From assembly GCF_014397785.1 (NCBI RefSeq), contig NZ_VZQQ01000017.1, forward strand, positions 62,001 through 126,000: a stretch of 64,000 bases of DNA, given 5' to 3'. Of the stretch, positions 47,434-57,079 are shown piece after piece (the stretch's first letter is position 1; each line of letters opens with the position of its first letter). Position numbers and translations under genes: made by a program. Under the pieces are notes generated by a model that saw only the letters and a list, made by a program, of their open reading frames with translations, ran no database searches and was not told the DNA's origin. This DNA is from Paraburkholderia podalyriae. GTDB lineage: Bacteria; Pseudomonadota; Gammaproteobacteria; Burkholderiales; Burkholderiaceae.

Positions 47434-48125
47434 CGTGCTCCTCCCGGTCTTGCGGCCTTCAAGGCGCGCGTCGCTTGGGGCGGAGGATCGCCCCAGCGCA
47501 GGCGCGCATCGAATTCCACCGGTCCGCCAATCGCTGGTTCCGTCGACGGGCCGCCCTTCTGCTGCGGTCGATGCAGATCGCGCATCTCCGCGCCCTGCAT
47601 CCCGTGAATCGCGCCGAGCCGCTTGAGCCATTCAGCCGACGCGAGATGGCCGCTCGAAGTCGCCAGCAGTTCGGTCTCGTACTCACGCTGGCGCAACTGC
47701 CGCAACACGACGCGATCGCCCGGCTCGAAGCTCAGCGCTTCGAGCAGATCGCGCAGATGCGCGAGCGGCGTCGCGAGGTCCGCTGCGCGCGCCGCGGCTT
47801 CGCGCTGCTCCTGCTCGGCCCGCGACAGCTTCGCGTGCTCCGCGAGCGGCGCGGCAAGCCGCGTCAGCGCCTGCCCGGCCGCCGCGCGCCGCGCATCGAG
47901 CCGCGCTGCGGCGAAGGTCTGCCAGCCCGCGACGAGCAACACCCCCGCGGCGCCGACGCAAGTCGCCACAGCCCAGTCGCGCATACAGCGGCGTCGCGCG
48001 AGTCGCGCATTGCGTTGCCGATACGGCAGCAGATTGAAGCCGCCGAGCCACCCCACAGTGGCTCGCAGATCACACCGATCCAGACTCGCGGCCGCGCCCG
48101 GGGAAAACGACAGACCGCGCATCAT
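47430..48125 (-). CDS. pilN: Type IV pilus inner-membrane protein PilN
   Basis: 231 residues. The conserved FNLLPYRQRNARL motif (about 30–42) binds PilM; a membrane helix (about 50–72) and an Ala-rich coiled coil follow. Start at 48125 overlaps the pilM stop, and its own stop overlaps the next gene; all are ATGA overlaps. The N-terminal 25 residues before the motif are longer than in many PilN proteins. The C-terminus contains an ELLATSSGHLAS-like segment. Confidence 0.88.
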   Translation of the reverse strand: MMRGLSFSPGAAASLDRCDLRATVGWLGGFNLLPYRQRNARLARRRCMRDWAVATCVGAAGVLLVAGWQTFAAARLDARRAAAGQALTRLAAPLAEHAKLSRAEQEQREAAARAADLATPLAHLRDLLEALSFEPGDRVVLRQLRQREYETELLATSSGHLASAEWLKRLGAIHGMQGAEMRDLHRPQQKGGPSTEPAIGGPVEFDARLRWGDPPPQATRALKAARPGGAR

Positions 48126-49111
48126 TCCAGCACCCCGCGTAACGCTAGCCCGAAAGCGACCGCGCCAGCCGGCTCGTGCAGCAACGCGTCGTCGAGCGGC
48201 CGCGCGTGGCTGCCCAGCAGCGTGCACTCGAACGGCAGCACCGAGCAGCCAAGCACGTCGCCCATATCGGCGAGCGAAAAGCCGACGCCGTCGAGCAGCC
48301 CGATTTCGCCGCCGATCAGCGCGCAGTCGAACTCCGGACCCCGCACGAGATCGCGCAACGCGTCGCCGAGATCGGCATGCTCGGGCGCCGGATAGCGCAC
48401 CTCGCCGACGCTCGCGCCATCGACGACGCTCCAGCCGTACACGCCGTCCGTACCGACCCACACCGCCGCGTACGGCTCGTTCGGGTCGAGCTCGCGGCTG
48501 GCTGCGAAGCGCAGCGCGCGTAATGCCGCATGAGGCTCGCCATCGATCGCGGACAGCGAAATGCTGGCGGTCGCCGCGCATTCGATCCGAGCTTCGAGAT
48601 GCTGACGCGCGGTCGCGGCGATCTTCACCGAGCGCACCGGCGACGGTGTCTCGTCGACATACCAGTCGACCGCGAGCGCATGACGCTCGAGCCCGGCGAT
48701 GCGCTCCGCCTCTCCCATCACCGCGGGTGCGAGTCCGGCGAGCGCGACGCCGCCGTCCTCTTCGTCGCAGTCGCTCTGCGCGGCGAGCCGCGCGAGCGGT
48801 ACAGTGGCCGTCAGCGTGGCCGACGCGGGCACGGCCATCGCGCAGCGCAGCGCGTGCGTCGCGCATACCCGCGGCAAATCGGCGAACGCATCGCGCAACG
48901 CACGCCCGACGGCTTGCCGGTCGACGATCTCGGTGCCCGCCATTGCGCCGGCCGCGAGCGCCACCGTGCTCACATATTCGAGATGCAGCGCGCCCCGTGC
49001 GCGTTGACTCAGTACCACCAGACGCACGTTGTGCGAACCGACGTCGATGCCGGCGGCAAAACGCTGCCGGCCCTCCCGCACCGCCTGAAGCCATGAATTT
49101 TTATTGGCCAT
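48122..49111 (-). CDS. pilM: Type IV pilus assembly actin-like protein PilM
   Basis: Cytoplasmic actin-like ATPase that binds PilN at the inner membrane. The product is 329 residues from the ATG at 49111, chosen for the GGGAGG box five bases upstream; an earlier ATG at 49144 would add 11 residues. FAAGIDVGSHNVRLVVLS is the phosphate-1-like loop and later segments show the actin-like fold. First gene of pilMN(OP)Q, transcribed away from mrcA. Confidence 0.88.
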   Translation of the reverse strand: MANKNSWLQAVREGRQRFAAGIDVGSHNVRLVVLSQRARGALHLEYVSTVALAAGAMAGTEIVDRQAVGRALRDAFADLPRVCATHALRCAMAVPASATLTATVPLARLAAQSDCDEEDGGVALAGLAPAVMGEAERIAGLERHALAVDWYVDETPSPVRSVKIAATARQHLEARIECAATASISLSAIDGEPHAALRALRFAASRELDPNEPYAAVWVGTDGVYGWSVVDGASVGEVRYPAPEHADLGDALRDLVRGPEFDCALIGGEIGLLDGVGFSLADMGDVLGCSVLPFECTLLGSHARPLDDALLHEPAGAVAFGLALRGVLE

Positions 49112-49381
49112 TACTCCCTCCCTCAGACTCACGCGACGAACCATTCGAACGCGAGTAACGAGGGATCATTGTCGGCAGACGCACGTCCTAGCGACATTCA
49201 GCCGAATGGCTAGCGCAGATGCGAAGCCGCCCCGAGCGATATCAAAGCGACTACAGTTGGGACTACAGCGAAGTCGTTTCCGCGCCGCACGGCGTGCGCT
49301 GATTGCACGTCATTCGTAAGCTTGTCGAAAGCAGGAAAACCCTGGCGGCTATAATCGCGGGACTGTTTTTCCGGTACTCCT
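49112..49381. other. Divergent pilM / mrcA intergenic region
   Basis: 270 bases with the two promoters. On the plus strand TATAAT at 49350–49355 is a good candidate -10 for mrcA, about 26 bases before its ATG. The pilM promoter is not clear. No gene is present. Confidence 0.5.
49350..49355 (+). promoter_or_regulatory. Candidate -10 box of mrcA
   Basis: TATAAT on the plus strand, placed 26 bases before the ATG so that the leader would be very short. A -35 hexamer at the normal distance is poor; TTGTCG is 22 bases away. Confidence 0.4.
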
Positions 49382-51778
49382 ATGCAAGCCACGTCTGCTA
49401 CGTCCCCGCCGCCCGCGCCGAAAAAGCCCAAACGCCCGTTGTGGCTGAAGCTCATCCTCGGCTTTGTCGGGTTGATCGTCGCGGGCATCGTTTGCGTGGC
49501 GCTGCTGCTCGGCTATGCGCTCGTCGTCGCGACGCCGAACCTGCCGTCGCTCGACGCATTGACCGACTATCAGCCCAAGGTGCCGCTGCGAATCTACACG
49601 GCCGACCATGTGCTGATCGGCGAATTCGGCGAGGAGCGGCGCGACATCGTGCACATCCAGGACGTGCCCGACAGCCTGAAGAAAGCGATCCTCGCGATCG
49701 AGGACGCGCGCTTCTATGAGCACGGTGGCGTCGATCTCACTGGCATCGCGCGAGCCGGCTTCGTCGCGCTGACGAACGGGCATGCGACGCAAGGCGCGAG
49801 CACGATCACGATGCAGGTCGCGCGCAACTTCTTTCTGTCCAGCGAGAAGACCTACACGCGCAAGATCTACGAGATGCTGCTCGCGTACAAGATCGAATCG
49901 AAGCTGAGCAAAGATCAGATTCTCGAGGTGTACATGAATCAGATCTATCTCGGTCAGCGCGCGTACGGTTTCGCGAGCGCGGCGCGCGTGTACTTCGGCA
50001 AGGATCTGAAGGACCTGACGCTCGCCGAATCGGCGATGCTCGCCGGTCTGCCGAAGGCGCCATCCGCATATAACCCGGTCGTCAATCCGAGGCGCGCGAA
50101 GGTGCGTCAGGAGTACATCCTGCAGCGCATGTACGAGTTGCACTACATCACCCAGGAGCAGTACGACGACGCGAGCCGGCAGCGACTCGTCGTGAAAGGC
50201 ATGGGCAAGGAATACAGCGTGCACGCCGAATACGTCGCGGAAATGGTGCGGCAGATGATGTACGCGCAGTATCGCGAAGAGGCGTACACGCGAGGACTGA
50301 ACGTCGTGACCACCATCGATTCGGCCGATCAGGACGTCGCGTATCACGCGGTACGCAAAGGCCTGATGGACTACGAGCGCCGCCGCGGCTATCGCGGCCC
50401 GGAGGCGTTCATCGATCTGCCGGCCGACGCGGACGAGCGCGAACAGGCCATCGACGACGCGCTGCTCGAGCATCCCGATAACGGCGAAATCATCGCGGCC
50501 GTCGTCACGGCGGCGAGCCCGAAGCAGGTGCAGGCGGCGTTCATCGACGGCAATGTCGCGACGATCGACGGCGACGGCCTGCGCTATGCGCAGTTCGCGC
50601 TCGGCCCGCGCGCGCAGCCGAATCAGCGCATCCGGCCCGGCGCAATCGTCCGGCTCGTAAAGAACGACGACGGCGACTGGTCGATCACGCAATTGCCGCA
50701 GGTGGAAGGCGCGTTCATCTCGGTGGTGCCGCAGGACGGCGCGATCCGCTCGCTGGTCGGCGGCTTCGACTTCAACAAGAACAAGTTCAATCATGTGACG
50801 CAGGCATGGCGTCAGCCGGGCTCGAGCTTCAAGCCGTTCATCTATTCGGCGTCGCTCGAAAAGGGCCTCGGGCCCGCCACGATCATCAACGACGCGCCGC
50901 TCTTTTTCAGCGCGGCGGAAACCGGCGGCCAGGCATGGGAGCCGAAAAACTACGGCGGCGGTTTCGACGGTCCGATGACGATGCGCACCGCGCTGCAGAA
51001 ATCGAAGAATCTCGTGTCGATCCGCATCCTGAACCAGATCGGCCCGAAGTACGCGCAGCAATACATCACGCGCTTCGGCTTCGACGCGGACCGCCACCCC
51101 GCCTATCTGCCGATGGCGCTCGGCGCGGGCCTCGTGACGCCGCTGCAAATGGCCGGCGCGTTCTCGGTGTTCGCCAACGGCGGCTACCGGATCAATCCGT
51201 ATCTGATCGCCGAAGTCACCGATCAGCGCGGCATCGTCGTCGCGCACGCGCAGCCGCTCGTGGCCGGGCAAAGCGCGCCGTTCGCGATCCAACCGCGCAA
51301 TGCCTACGTGATGAACAGCTTGCTTCAAAGCGTCGCGCAGCACGGCACCGGGGCGAAGAGCAACGTGCTCAAGCGCACCGATCTCGCGGGCAAGACCGGC
51401 ACGACCAACGATTCCCGCGACGCGTGGTTCGCCGGCTATCAGCACACGCTCACCGCGATCGCGTGGATCGGCTACGACAACCCGCGCAGCCTCGGCGACA
51501 AGGAAACCGGCGGCGGCCTGGCGCTGCCGATATGGATCGAGTACATGGGACGCGCGCTGAAGGGTGTGCCCGAGTACAAGATGGCACGCCCCGACGACGT
51601 CAGCGAAATCGGCTCGGAGCTTTATTTCGACGACTTCACGCCGGGCCACGGTTTCATCGCGACGGTCGGCGTCAGTCAGGCGACACTCGACGCCGAGGCG
51701 AGCGCCGCAGCCGCGGCGCCGGAGCAGGTCGGCGAGCAGGAAAAGCAGGACATCATGAATCTGTTCCGCGGGCACTGA
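49382..51778 (+). CDS. mrcA: Penicillin-binding protein 1A (bifunctional PBP)
   Basis: Class A PBP of 798 residues that polymerises and crosslinks peptidoglycan. A membrane anchor (about 21–46) is followed by the transglycosylase domain (AIEDARFYEHGGVDL, ASTITMQVARN, YLGQRAYG) and the transpeptidase domain with SSFK in PGSSFKPF, SKN in QKSKNLVS and KTGTTND. An OB-like insert lies between. Transcribed alone away from pilM and ending in a bidirectional terminator. Confidence 0.96.
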   Translation: MQATSATSPPPAPKKPKRPLWLKLILGFVGLIVAGIVCVALLLGYALVVATPNLPSLDALTDYQPKVPLRIYTADHVLIGEFGEERRDIVHIQDVPDSLKKAILAIEDARFYEHGGVDLTGIARAGFVALTNGHATQGASTITMQVARNFFLSSEKTYTRKIYEMLLAYKIESKLSKDQILEVYMNQIYLGQRAYGFASAARVYFGKDLKDLTLAESAMLAGLPKAPSAYNPVVNPRRAKVRQEYILQRMYELHYITQEQYDDASRQRLVVKGMGKEYSVHAEYVAEMVRQMMYAQYREEAYTRGLNVVTTIDSADQDVAYHAVRKGLMDYERRRGYRGPEAFIDLPADADEREQAIDDALLEHPDNGEIIAAVVTAASPKQVQAAFIDGNVATIDGDGLRYAQFALGPRAQPNQRIRPGAIVRLVKNDDGDWSITQLPQVEGAFISVVPQDGAIRSLVGGFDFNKNKFNHVTQAWRQPGSSFKPFIYSASLEKGLGPATIINDAPLFFSAAETGGQAWEPKNYGGGFDGPMTMRTALQKSKNLVSIRILNQIGPKYAQQYITRFGFDADRHPAYLPMALGAGLVTPLQMAGAFSVFANGGYRINPYLIAEVTDQRGIVVAHAQPLVAGQSAPFAIQPRNAYVMNSLLQSVAQHGTGAKSNVLKRTDLAGKTGTTNDSRDAWFAGYQHTLTAIAWIGYDNPRSLGDKETGGGLALPIWIEYMGRALKGVPEYKMARPDDVSEIGSELYFDDFTPGHGFIATVGVSQATLDAEASAAAAAPEQVGEQEKQDIMNLFRGH

Positions 51779-51803
51779 GGCCGCGTCGACGTCCCGTAGA
51801 AAG

Positions 51804-51840
51804 AAAAAACCGCCGCGTTCGATACGCGGCGGTTCTGTTT
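51804..51840. terminator. Bidirectional terminator between mrcA and cyaY
   Basis: ACCGCCGCG stem (51809–51817 with 51825–51833), 7-base loop, A-rich on the left and T-containing on the right. It lies between convergent genes, serving mrcA and cyaY. Confidence 0.8.
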
Positions 51841-51856
51841 TGACAGCGCTTCGCGC

Positions 51857-52177
51857 TTATTGCGCGGCGATCCGCACCGGCTCGCCCGCCTGCTCCGTCG
51901 CATACTGCGACAGCGCCGCGAAAAACTCTGAGCCGCTGCGCGTGTCGCGCCATTCTCCGTCGACGAAACGGAAGTGGAAGCCACCGGCTTTGGCGGCGAT
52001 CCAGATCTCGCTCATCGGCGGCTGAAGGTTGACGATGATCTTCGTGCGGTTCTCGAATTCGAGCGTCAGAACGTTGCCGCTGCGCTCGAGTTCGATGTCG
52101 GCGTCGGTGTCGTCGAGCGCGCTCTCGATGGCGGCCAGCACGGCTTCCGCACGGGTCAGGTAATCACTATCGGACAT
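51857..52177 (-). CDS. cyaY: Frataxin homologue CyaY
   Basis: Iron-binding protein that modulates iron-sulfur cluster assembly, 106 residues. The acidic N-terminal helix (SDSDYLTRAEAVLAAIESALDD) and the KIIVNLQPPMSEIWIAAKAGGFHF β-sheet block with conserved Trp fit frataxin. Start at 52177 has GGAG eight bases upstream; an ATG at 52189 adds four residues. Divergent from the LptM-like gene. Confidence 0.96.
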   Translation of the reverse strand: MSDSDYLTRAEAVLAAIESALDDTDADIELERSGNVLTLEFENRTKIIVNLQPPMSEIWIAAKAGGFHFRFVDGEWRDTRSGSEFFAALSQYATEQAGEPVRIAAQ

Positions 52178-52212
52178 GCTAAACTCCATCGATTATTCAT
52201 TCAGGGACAGTC

Positions 52213-52557
52213 ATGCGAGTCGTAACTCGGATGCGCGCGGCAGCGTCCGGCCGCGCGATTGTAGCGGTTTTAACCATTCTCGCAGGTTGTGCGCTCACCG
52301 GCTGCGGCCAACGCGGCTCGCTCTATCTGCCGACCGTACCGCCGATGCCTGCCCCGCCGGCTCATCGCACGCAAACGCCGTCGACCGATCAAACGCAACC
52401 GGCTAGCGGTAACGCGGCCGACATGGGTTCGATCCCCGACACCTCGGGCACGCCGCTGACGCTCGCTCCCGAAAGCCAGCTCACCACGCCGCCCGCTTCG
52501 GCGGCATCGGCTCCCGCAGTCCCGCTGCCCGCCTCCGCCGTCCCTTCTGATCAATAA
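52213..52557 (+). CDS. lptM: LptM-like small outer-membrane lipoprotein
   Basis: 114 residues. The lipobox LTGC (Cys at about residue 31) is followed by GQRGSLYLP, the conserved LptM (YifL) motif; in E. coli LptM binds the LptD–LptE complex. The C-terminal 75 residues are Pro/Ser/Thr-rich and low complexity, longer than in enterobacteria. The gene is 35 bases from cyaY, divergent, and is nine bases upstream of lysA. This lptM–lysA arrangement is seen in many Proteobacteria. Confidence 0.9.
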   Translation: MRVVTRMRAAASGRAIVAVLTILAGCALTGCGQRGSLYLPTVPPMPAPPAHRTQTPSTDQTQPASGNAADMGSIPDTSGTPLTLAPESQLTTPPASAASAPAVPLPASAVPSDQ

Positions 52558-52566
52558 GACTTTCGC

Positions 52567-53829
52567 ATGACTCGATCCGCATTTGACTACGTCGACGGCG
52601 TATTGCACGCCGAAGGCGTGTCCGCCGTTTCCCTCGCCGAGCAGTTCGGCACGCCGCTCTACGTCTATTCGCGCGCCGCGCTGAGCGCTGCGTGGAACGC
52701 CTATGCGGGCGCCTGCGCCGGGCGTCGCGCTAGCGTGCACGTGGCCGTCAAGGCCAACAGCAATCTCGCGGTGCTGAACGTGTTCGCGCGCCTCGGCGCG
52801 GGCTTCGACATCGTGTCGGGCGGCGAGCTCGCGCGCGTGCTCGCGGCTGGCGGCAAAGCGGAAAACACCGTGTTCTCGGGCGTCGGCAAGCAGGCGGGCG
52901 AAATGCGCGACGCGCTCGCGGCCGGCGTCAAATGCTTCAACGTCGAATCGATTCCCGAGCTCGACCGGCTCAACGCGGTGGCGGGCGAGATGGGCAAGAA
53001 GGCGCCGGTGTCGCTTCGGGTGAATCCCGACGTCGACGCGAAAACGCATCCGTACATTTCCACCGGCCTGAAGACGAACAAGTTCGGCGTCGCGTTCGAA
53101 GATGCGCGCGCCACCTACCGGGCGGCCGCGGCGATGACGCATCTCGAGGTGGTTGGCATCGACTGCCATATCGGCTCGCAGATCACCGAAGTCGCGCCCT
53201 ATCTCGACGCGATCGACAAGATGCTGGAACTCGTCGAGCAGATCGAGCGGGACGGGGTGACGATTCGCCATATCGATGTCGGCGGCGGTCTCGGCATCAC
53301 CTACGACGACGAAACGCCGCCGGAAATCGGCGAGTTCGTGCGCACGGTGCTCGATCGCATCGAAGCGCGCGGCCACGGTCACCGCGAAGTCTATTTCGAG
53401 CCGGGCCGCTCGCTGGTCGGCAATGCGGGCGTGCTGCTCACACGTGTCGAGTTTCTGAAGCCCGGCGAGGACAAGAACTTCGCGATCGTCGACGCGGCGA
53501 TGACCGAACTCGCGCGCCCCGCGATGTACGACGCGTATCACGCGATCGAGCCGGTCGTGAAGCGCGATGTACCCGCGCACGTGTATGACGTGGTCGGCCC
53601 AGTCTGCGAAAGCGGTGACTGGCTAGGCCGCGAACGGCTGCTCGCAGTCGAACCCGGTGATCTGCTCGCGATCCGCTCGGCCGGCGCGTACGGCTTCGTG
53701 ATGAGCTCGAACTACAACACGCGTGCGCGCGCCGCCGAGGTGATGGTGGATGCTACACAGGCGCATGTGGTTCGCGCGCGCGAAGAGGTCAAGCAGCTGT
53801 TTGCGGGTGAGACGATTCTGCCGGCGTAA
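52567..53829 (+). CDS. lysA: Diaminopimelate decarboxylase LysA
   Basis: PLP enzyme producing lysine from meso-diaminopimelate, 420 residues. PLP-binding lysine is in HVAVKANSN, PLP phosphate loops HIGSQI and GGGLGI, EPGRSLVGNAG, and the C-terminal CESGDWLG with the Cys from the neighbouring subunit. Co-directional with the lptM-like gene. Followed by a bidirectional terminator. Confidence 0.97.
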   Translation: MTRSAFDYVDGVLHAEGVSAVSLAEQFGTPLYVYSRAALSAAWNAYAGACAGRRASVHVAVKANSNLAVLNVFARLGAGFDIVSGGELARVLAAGGKAENTVFSGVGKQAGEMRDALAAGVKCFNVESIPELDRLNAVAGEMGKKAPVSLRVNPDVDAKTHPYISTGLKTNKFGVAFEDARATYRAAAAMTHLEVVGIDCHIGSQITEVAPYLDAIDKMLELVEQIERDGVTIRHIDVGGGLGITYDDETPPEIGEFVRTVLDRIEARGHGHREVYFEPGRSLVGNAGVLLTRVEFLKPGEDKNFAIVDAAMTELARPAMYDAYHAIEPVVKRDVPAHVYDVVGPVCESGDWLGRERLLAVEPGDLLAIRSAGAYGFVMSSNYNTRARAAEVMVDATQAHVVRAREEVKQLFAGETILPA

Positions 53830-53874
53830 GCGTCGGAACCGGTGGCAGAACCAACGGTATAAAGCGCAGCAGCG

Positions 53875-53908
53875 AAAATGGCGATGCCAGGGTGGCATCG
53901 CCATTTTT
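53875..53908. terminator. Bidirectional terminator between lysA and msrQ
   Basis: AAAATGGCGATGCCA pairs with TGGCATCGCCATTTTT around a three-base loop; T-tracts on both strands suit the convergent lysA and msrQ. Confidence 0.88.
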
Positions 53909-53946
53909 CCTTGATGCGGCGTGCGCGACGCGAAAGCCTTTCGCCA

Positions 53947-54648
53947 TCACCGTCCGCGCGTTCTGATACTTCGCTCACGTATCCGCACCACCAGGCGCCA
54001 CCCCAGCAAAGCGATCATCACTGCACCGTAAATCTTCGGCAGCAGCAAATCGTGCTTGCCCGCCTTCATCCACCAGAAATGCAGGATCGCCAGCGCGCCG
54101 ATCACATAGATCGCGCGATGCAGCGTCTGCCAGCGACGCCCGAGCCGACGCACCATCGCGCGCGGCGAAGTAACGGCAAGCGCGATCAGCAGCACGAACG
54201 CGGCGAAACCCACCGTGATGAACGGCCGCTTGCCGATATCCTTCAGAATCTCCGCGACATCGAACCACTTGTCGAACCACAGGTAGGTGGTGAAATGCAG
54301 CGTCGCATAGAAGAATGTGTAGAGCCCGAGCATGCGCCGGAAACGCATGAACGCGGCGACGCCGGTCAGACGGCGCAACGGCGTCACGGCTAATGTGAAG
54401 CACAGGAACACGAGCGTCCACAGGCCCGTCGAGCGTGTGATGAATTCGATCGGATTCGCGCCGAGCCGGTCGGTCACGCCGAACAGCACGAGGCGCGCGA
54501 GCGGATACAGCGCCGCGATGAACACCACGACTTTCGCCGGTACGACCCAGCGCGCGCCGGCCGCGGCACGTCGCTTCGCCGGCGACATCGGCGCCGTGGG
54601 CCGCGTCACAGGCTGGTTGCGGGTGACAGTTTGCGTATCGGATGCCAT
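53947..54648 (-). CDS. msrQ: Haem-binding membrane subunit MsrQ
   Basis: Inner-membrane b-type haem protein delivering electrons to MsrP, 233 residues with about six hydrophobic segments. Conserved histidines are in FYATLHFTTYLW, WQTLHRAIYVIGALAILHFWW. The N-terminus is Ala/Pro-rich. It lies 10 bases after msrP on the same strand, forming the msrPQ operon for periplasmic methionine sulfoxide reduction. Confidence 0.94.
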   Translation of the reverse strand: MASDTQTVTRNQPVTRPTAPMSPAKRRAAAGARWVVPAKVVVFIAALYPLARLVLFGVTDRLGANPIEFITRSTGLWTLVFLCFTLAVTPLRRLTGVAAFMRFRRMLGLYTFFYATLHFTTYLWFDKWFDVAEILKDIGKRPFITVGFAAFVLLIALAVTSPRAMVRRLGRRWQTLHRAIYVIGALAILHFWWMKAGKHDLLLPKIYGAVMIALLGWRLVVRIRERSIRTRGR

Positions 54649-54658
54649 CGCGCCCGCC

Positions 54659-55657
54659 TCAGAAGTTCTTCTTCAGGTCCATGCCCTGATAGAGCGACGC
54701 GACCTGATCGCCGTAACCGTTGAACATCAGGGTCTTACGTTTCGGCGTGAAAAAACCGTCTTCGCCGATGCGCCGTTCAGTGGCCTGACTCCAGCGCGGA
54801 TGGTCGACATTCGGATTCACGTTGGAATAGAAGCCATATTCGTTCGAAGCATACGTGTTCCAGCTCGTCGGCGGCTGCTTCTCGACGAAGCGGATTTTCA
54901 CCAGCGACTTCGCGCTCTTGAAGCCGTACTTCCACGGCACCACGACGCGCACCGGCGCGCCGTTCTGATTCGGCAGCACCTGGCCGTAGAGACCCATCGT
55001 CAGCAGCGTCAGCGGATGCATCGCTTCGTCCATCCGCAGTCCTTCGGAGTAGGGCCACTCGAGTATCGGCGCCGACAGTCCCGGCATCTGCGACGGATCG
55101 GCGAGCGTGAGGAACTGCACGTACTTCGCATTGCCGGTCGGCTCGACGCGTTTGATCAGTTCCGACAGCGAGACGCCGATCCACGGAACCACGATCGACC
55201 AACCTTCGACGCAGCGATGCCGGTACACACGCTCCTCGAGCGGCGCGAGCTTCAGCAGATCGTCGATGTCGTAGACCTTCGGATTCTTGATCTCGCCCTC
55301 GACGCTCACCTTCCACGGATGCGGCCGCAACGTGCCCGCGTGCTGCGCGGGATCGGATTTGTCGGTGCCGAACTCGTAGAAATTGTTGTAAGTGGTGATG
55401 TCCTTGTACGGCGTGATCTTGTCGAGCGCGACGAACCTGGTGTTGGTTTTCGCCGCGAGCTTCTGCGCCTTCGGATCGGGCGACGAATATGTCGCGAGCG
55501 CCTCGCCGCTCACCCCGATCAGGCCGCCGAGCGCCATCGCGCCCGCTGCCTGCAGGATGCGTCGCCGGTTCTCGAACACGTGCCGTGGCGTGATCTCGCT
55601 ACGCGCGATGTCATCGCCGGTCAGTTCAATTCTGTCGCTTCTCTTGATCCACATCAT
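54659..55657 (-). CDS. msrP: Periplasmic methionine sulfoxide reductase MsrP (molybdopterin)
   Basis: 332 residues with a Tat signal (RRRILQAAG, residues about 30–40) and the molybdenum-ligating Cys in YRHRCVEGWSIVVPW. EVNPVD-like motifs are not complete but the block LPNQNGAPVRVVVPWKYG is typical. Start at 55657 (MMWIKRSD) follows an AGGAG box; the second Met is also possible, and a longer frame upstream is not conserved. Exported folded by Tat, repairing oxidised periplasmic proteins with MsrQ. Confidence 0.94.
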   Translation of the reverse strand: MMWIKRSDRIELTGDDIARSEITPRHVFENRRRILQAAGAMALGGLIGVSGEALATYSSPDPKAQKLAAKTNTRFVALDKITPYKDITTYNNFYEFGTDKSDPAQHAGTLRPHPWKVSVEGEIKNPKVYDIDDLLKLAPLEERVYRHRCVEGWSIVVPWIGVSLSELIKRVEPTGNAKYVQFLTLADPSQMPGLSAPILEWPYSEGLRMDEAMHPLTLLTMGLYGQVLPNQNGAPVRVVVPWKYGFKSAKSLVKIRFVEKQPPTSWNTYASNEYGFYSNVNPNVDHPRWSQATERRIGEDGFFTPKRKTLMFNGYGDQVASLYQGMDLKKNF

Positions 55658-55801
55658 GCTGCTCCTTGCCGGCCCGCCGCGTCGCGCGCGTTGCGAAGCC
55701 ATATTGATGATCGCCCGTTTGGGGGCGTCTGTCATCCATGGGTCCTTGCTCGGGTGCTTGACTAGCGAACACCGGAGCGCAACGAATATTCCGTCAGCCA
55801 T

Positions 55802-55835
55802 AAAAAAACCGCCGGTGCGAAAGCACGCGGCGGTT
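55802..55835 (-). terminator. Intrinsic terminator upstream of msrP, facing out of ccsB
   Basis: Minus strand: AACCGCCG-GTGC stem with GCAC-GCGGCGGTT, followed by seven T. It lies just 3' of ccsB (stop 55861) and ends that transcript before msrP. Confidence 0.88.
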
Positions 55836-55860
55836 CTTAGTCGGTTCAGCGCGGCGGATC

Positions 55861-57075
55861 TTACAGCTTGCCGTAGCTATGCAAGCCCGACAGGAACATG
55901 TTGACGCCGAGGAATGCAAAAGTCGTGACCAGCAGGCCGGTCAAGGCCCACCATGCGGCGAGTTCGCCGCGCAGGCCCTTCATCAGACGCATGTGCAGCC
56001 AGGCCGCGTAATTCAGCCACACGATCAGCGCCCACGTCTCCTTCGGATCCCAGCTCCAGTAGCCGCCCCACGCTTCGGCGGCCCACAGCGCGCCGAGAAT
56101 CGTCGCGATCGTGAAGAACGCGAAGCCGACCGCGATCGACTTGTACATCACGTCGTCGAGCACCTCGAGCGCCGGCAGACGATCCGCGAGCACGCCGCGT
56201 TCCTTCGCCAGGTACGCGACGCCGACCATCGCGGACAGCGCGAAGCTGCCATAGCCGATGAAGTTCGCCGGCACGTGGATCTTCATCCACCAGCTTTGCA
56301 AAGCCGGCACGAGCGGCTGGATCTGCTGCGCATCGCGCGCGACCGAGTACCACATCAGGAAGCCGACGGCCGCGCTGATCACGAGCAGCACGAAGGCGCC
56401 GAGCGCGCGCGTGTTGTAGTGCTGCTCGTAGTACAGATAGAACAGCGCGGTGATCAGGCTGAACAGCACGAACACTTCATACAGATTCGAAATCGGAATA
56501 TGGCCGACATCGGCGCCGATCAGGTACGACTCGTACCAGCGCACCATCATGCCGACGAAGCCCAGCAGCACCGCCGCCCACGCCATCTTCGAGCCGATCG
56601 CGGCGCCGGTCGGCGAGCGCGACAGCAGCGCGATCCAGTAGAACACGGTCGCGAATACGAACAGCGCGCTCATCCACAGGATTGCAGACTGGCTCGACAG
56701 GAAATACTTGAGGAAAAACGCGTTGTCGGCGCGGCTCAGATCGCCGTGGTAGATCTGGATCGCAAGCAGCGACAGCGCGGCAATGCCCACCATCAGGGGA
56801 CGCACCGGCTTCCAGCGCCAACCGAGCACCACGAAAACCGGCACCGAGCACACCAGCACCAGTTTGTCGTAGTAGTTCATGAACGGGTAATAGCGCGACA
56901 GCGCGAACCCTGCGCCCCCGACGAGCGCGAGCGCGAACAACCAGTCGGCGATACCCAGCCGTTTCAGGAACGGCCGTTCGTCGTAGTGCGGGAGTTCGGG
57001 CGTGCTGCTCGCAAACGCCTTGTCGGCGCGCGAAGCAGACGAAGAAGAGGAGGAGGAAACCTGAGTCAAGTCCAT
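55861..57075 (-). CDS. ccsB: Cytochrome c biogenesis protein CcsB/CcsA (System II haem handling)
   Basis: 404 residues, polytopic inner-membrane protein of the CcsA/ResC family. The tryptophan-rich haem motif WGGYWSWDPKETW is clear, with His residues in conserved helices. An N-terminal Ser-rich region (SSSSSSS) precedes the first helix. It works with Ccs1 to move and attach haem. Four bases separate it from ccs1. Confidence 0.94.
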   Translation of the reverse strand: MDLTQVSSSSSSSASRADKAFASSTPELPHYDERPFLKRLGIADWLFALALVGGAGFALSRYYPFMNYYDKLVLVCSVPVFVVLGWRWKPVRPLMVGIAALSLLAIQIYHGDLSRADNAFFLKYFLSSQSAILWMSALFVFATVFYWIALLSRSPTGAAIGSKMAWAAVLLGFVGMMVRWYESYLIGADVGHIPISNLYEVFVLFSLITALFYLYYEQHYNTRALGAFVLLVISAAVGFLMWYSVARDAQQIQPLVPALQSWWMKIHVPANFIGYGSFALSAMVGVAYLAKERGVLADRLPALEVLDDVMYKSIAVGFAFFTIATILGALWAAEAWGGYWSWDPKETWALIVWLNYAAWLHMRLMKGLRGELAAWWALTGLLVTTFAFLGVNMFLSGLHSYGKL

Positions 57076-57079
57076 GATC

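Noticed and set aside
49349..51775. An 808-codon minus-strand frame opposite mrcA
   Set aside because: Mirror frame of PBP1A; the plus-strand protein has all the PBP catalytic motifs in place, while the minus frame has none.
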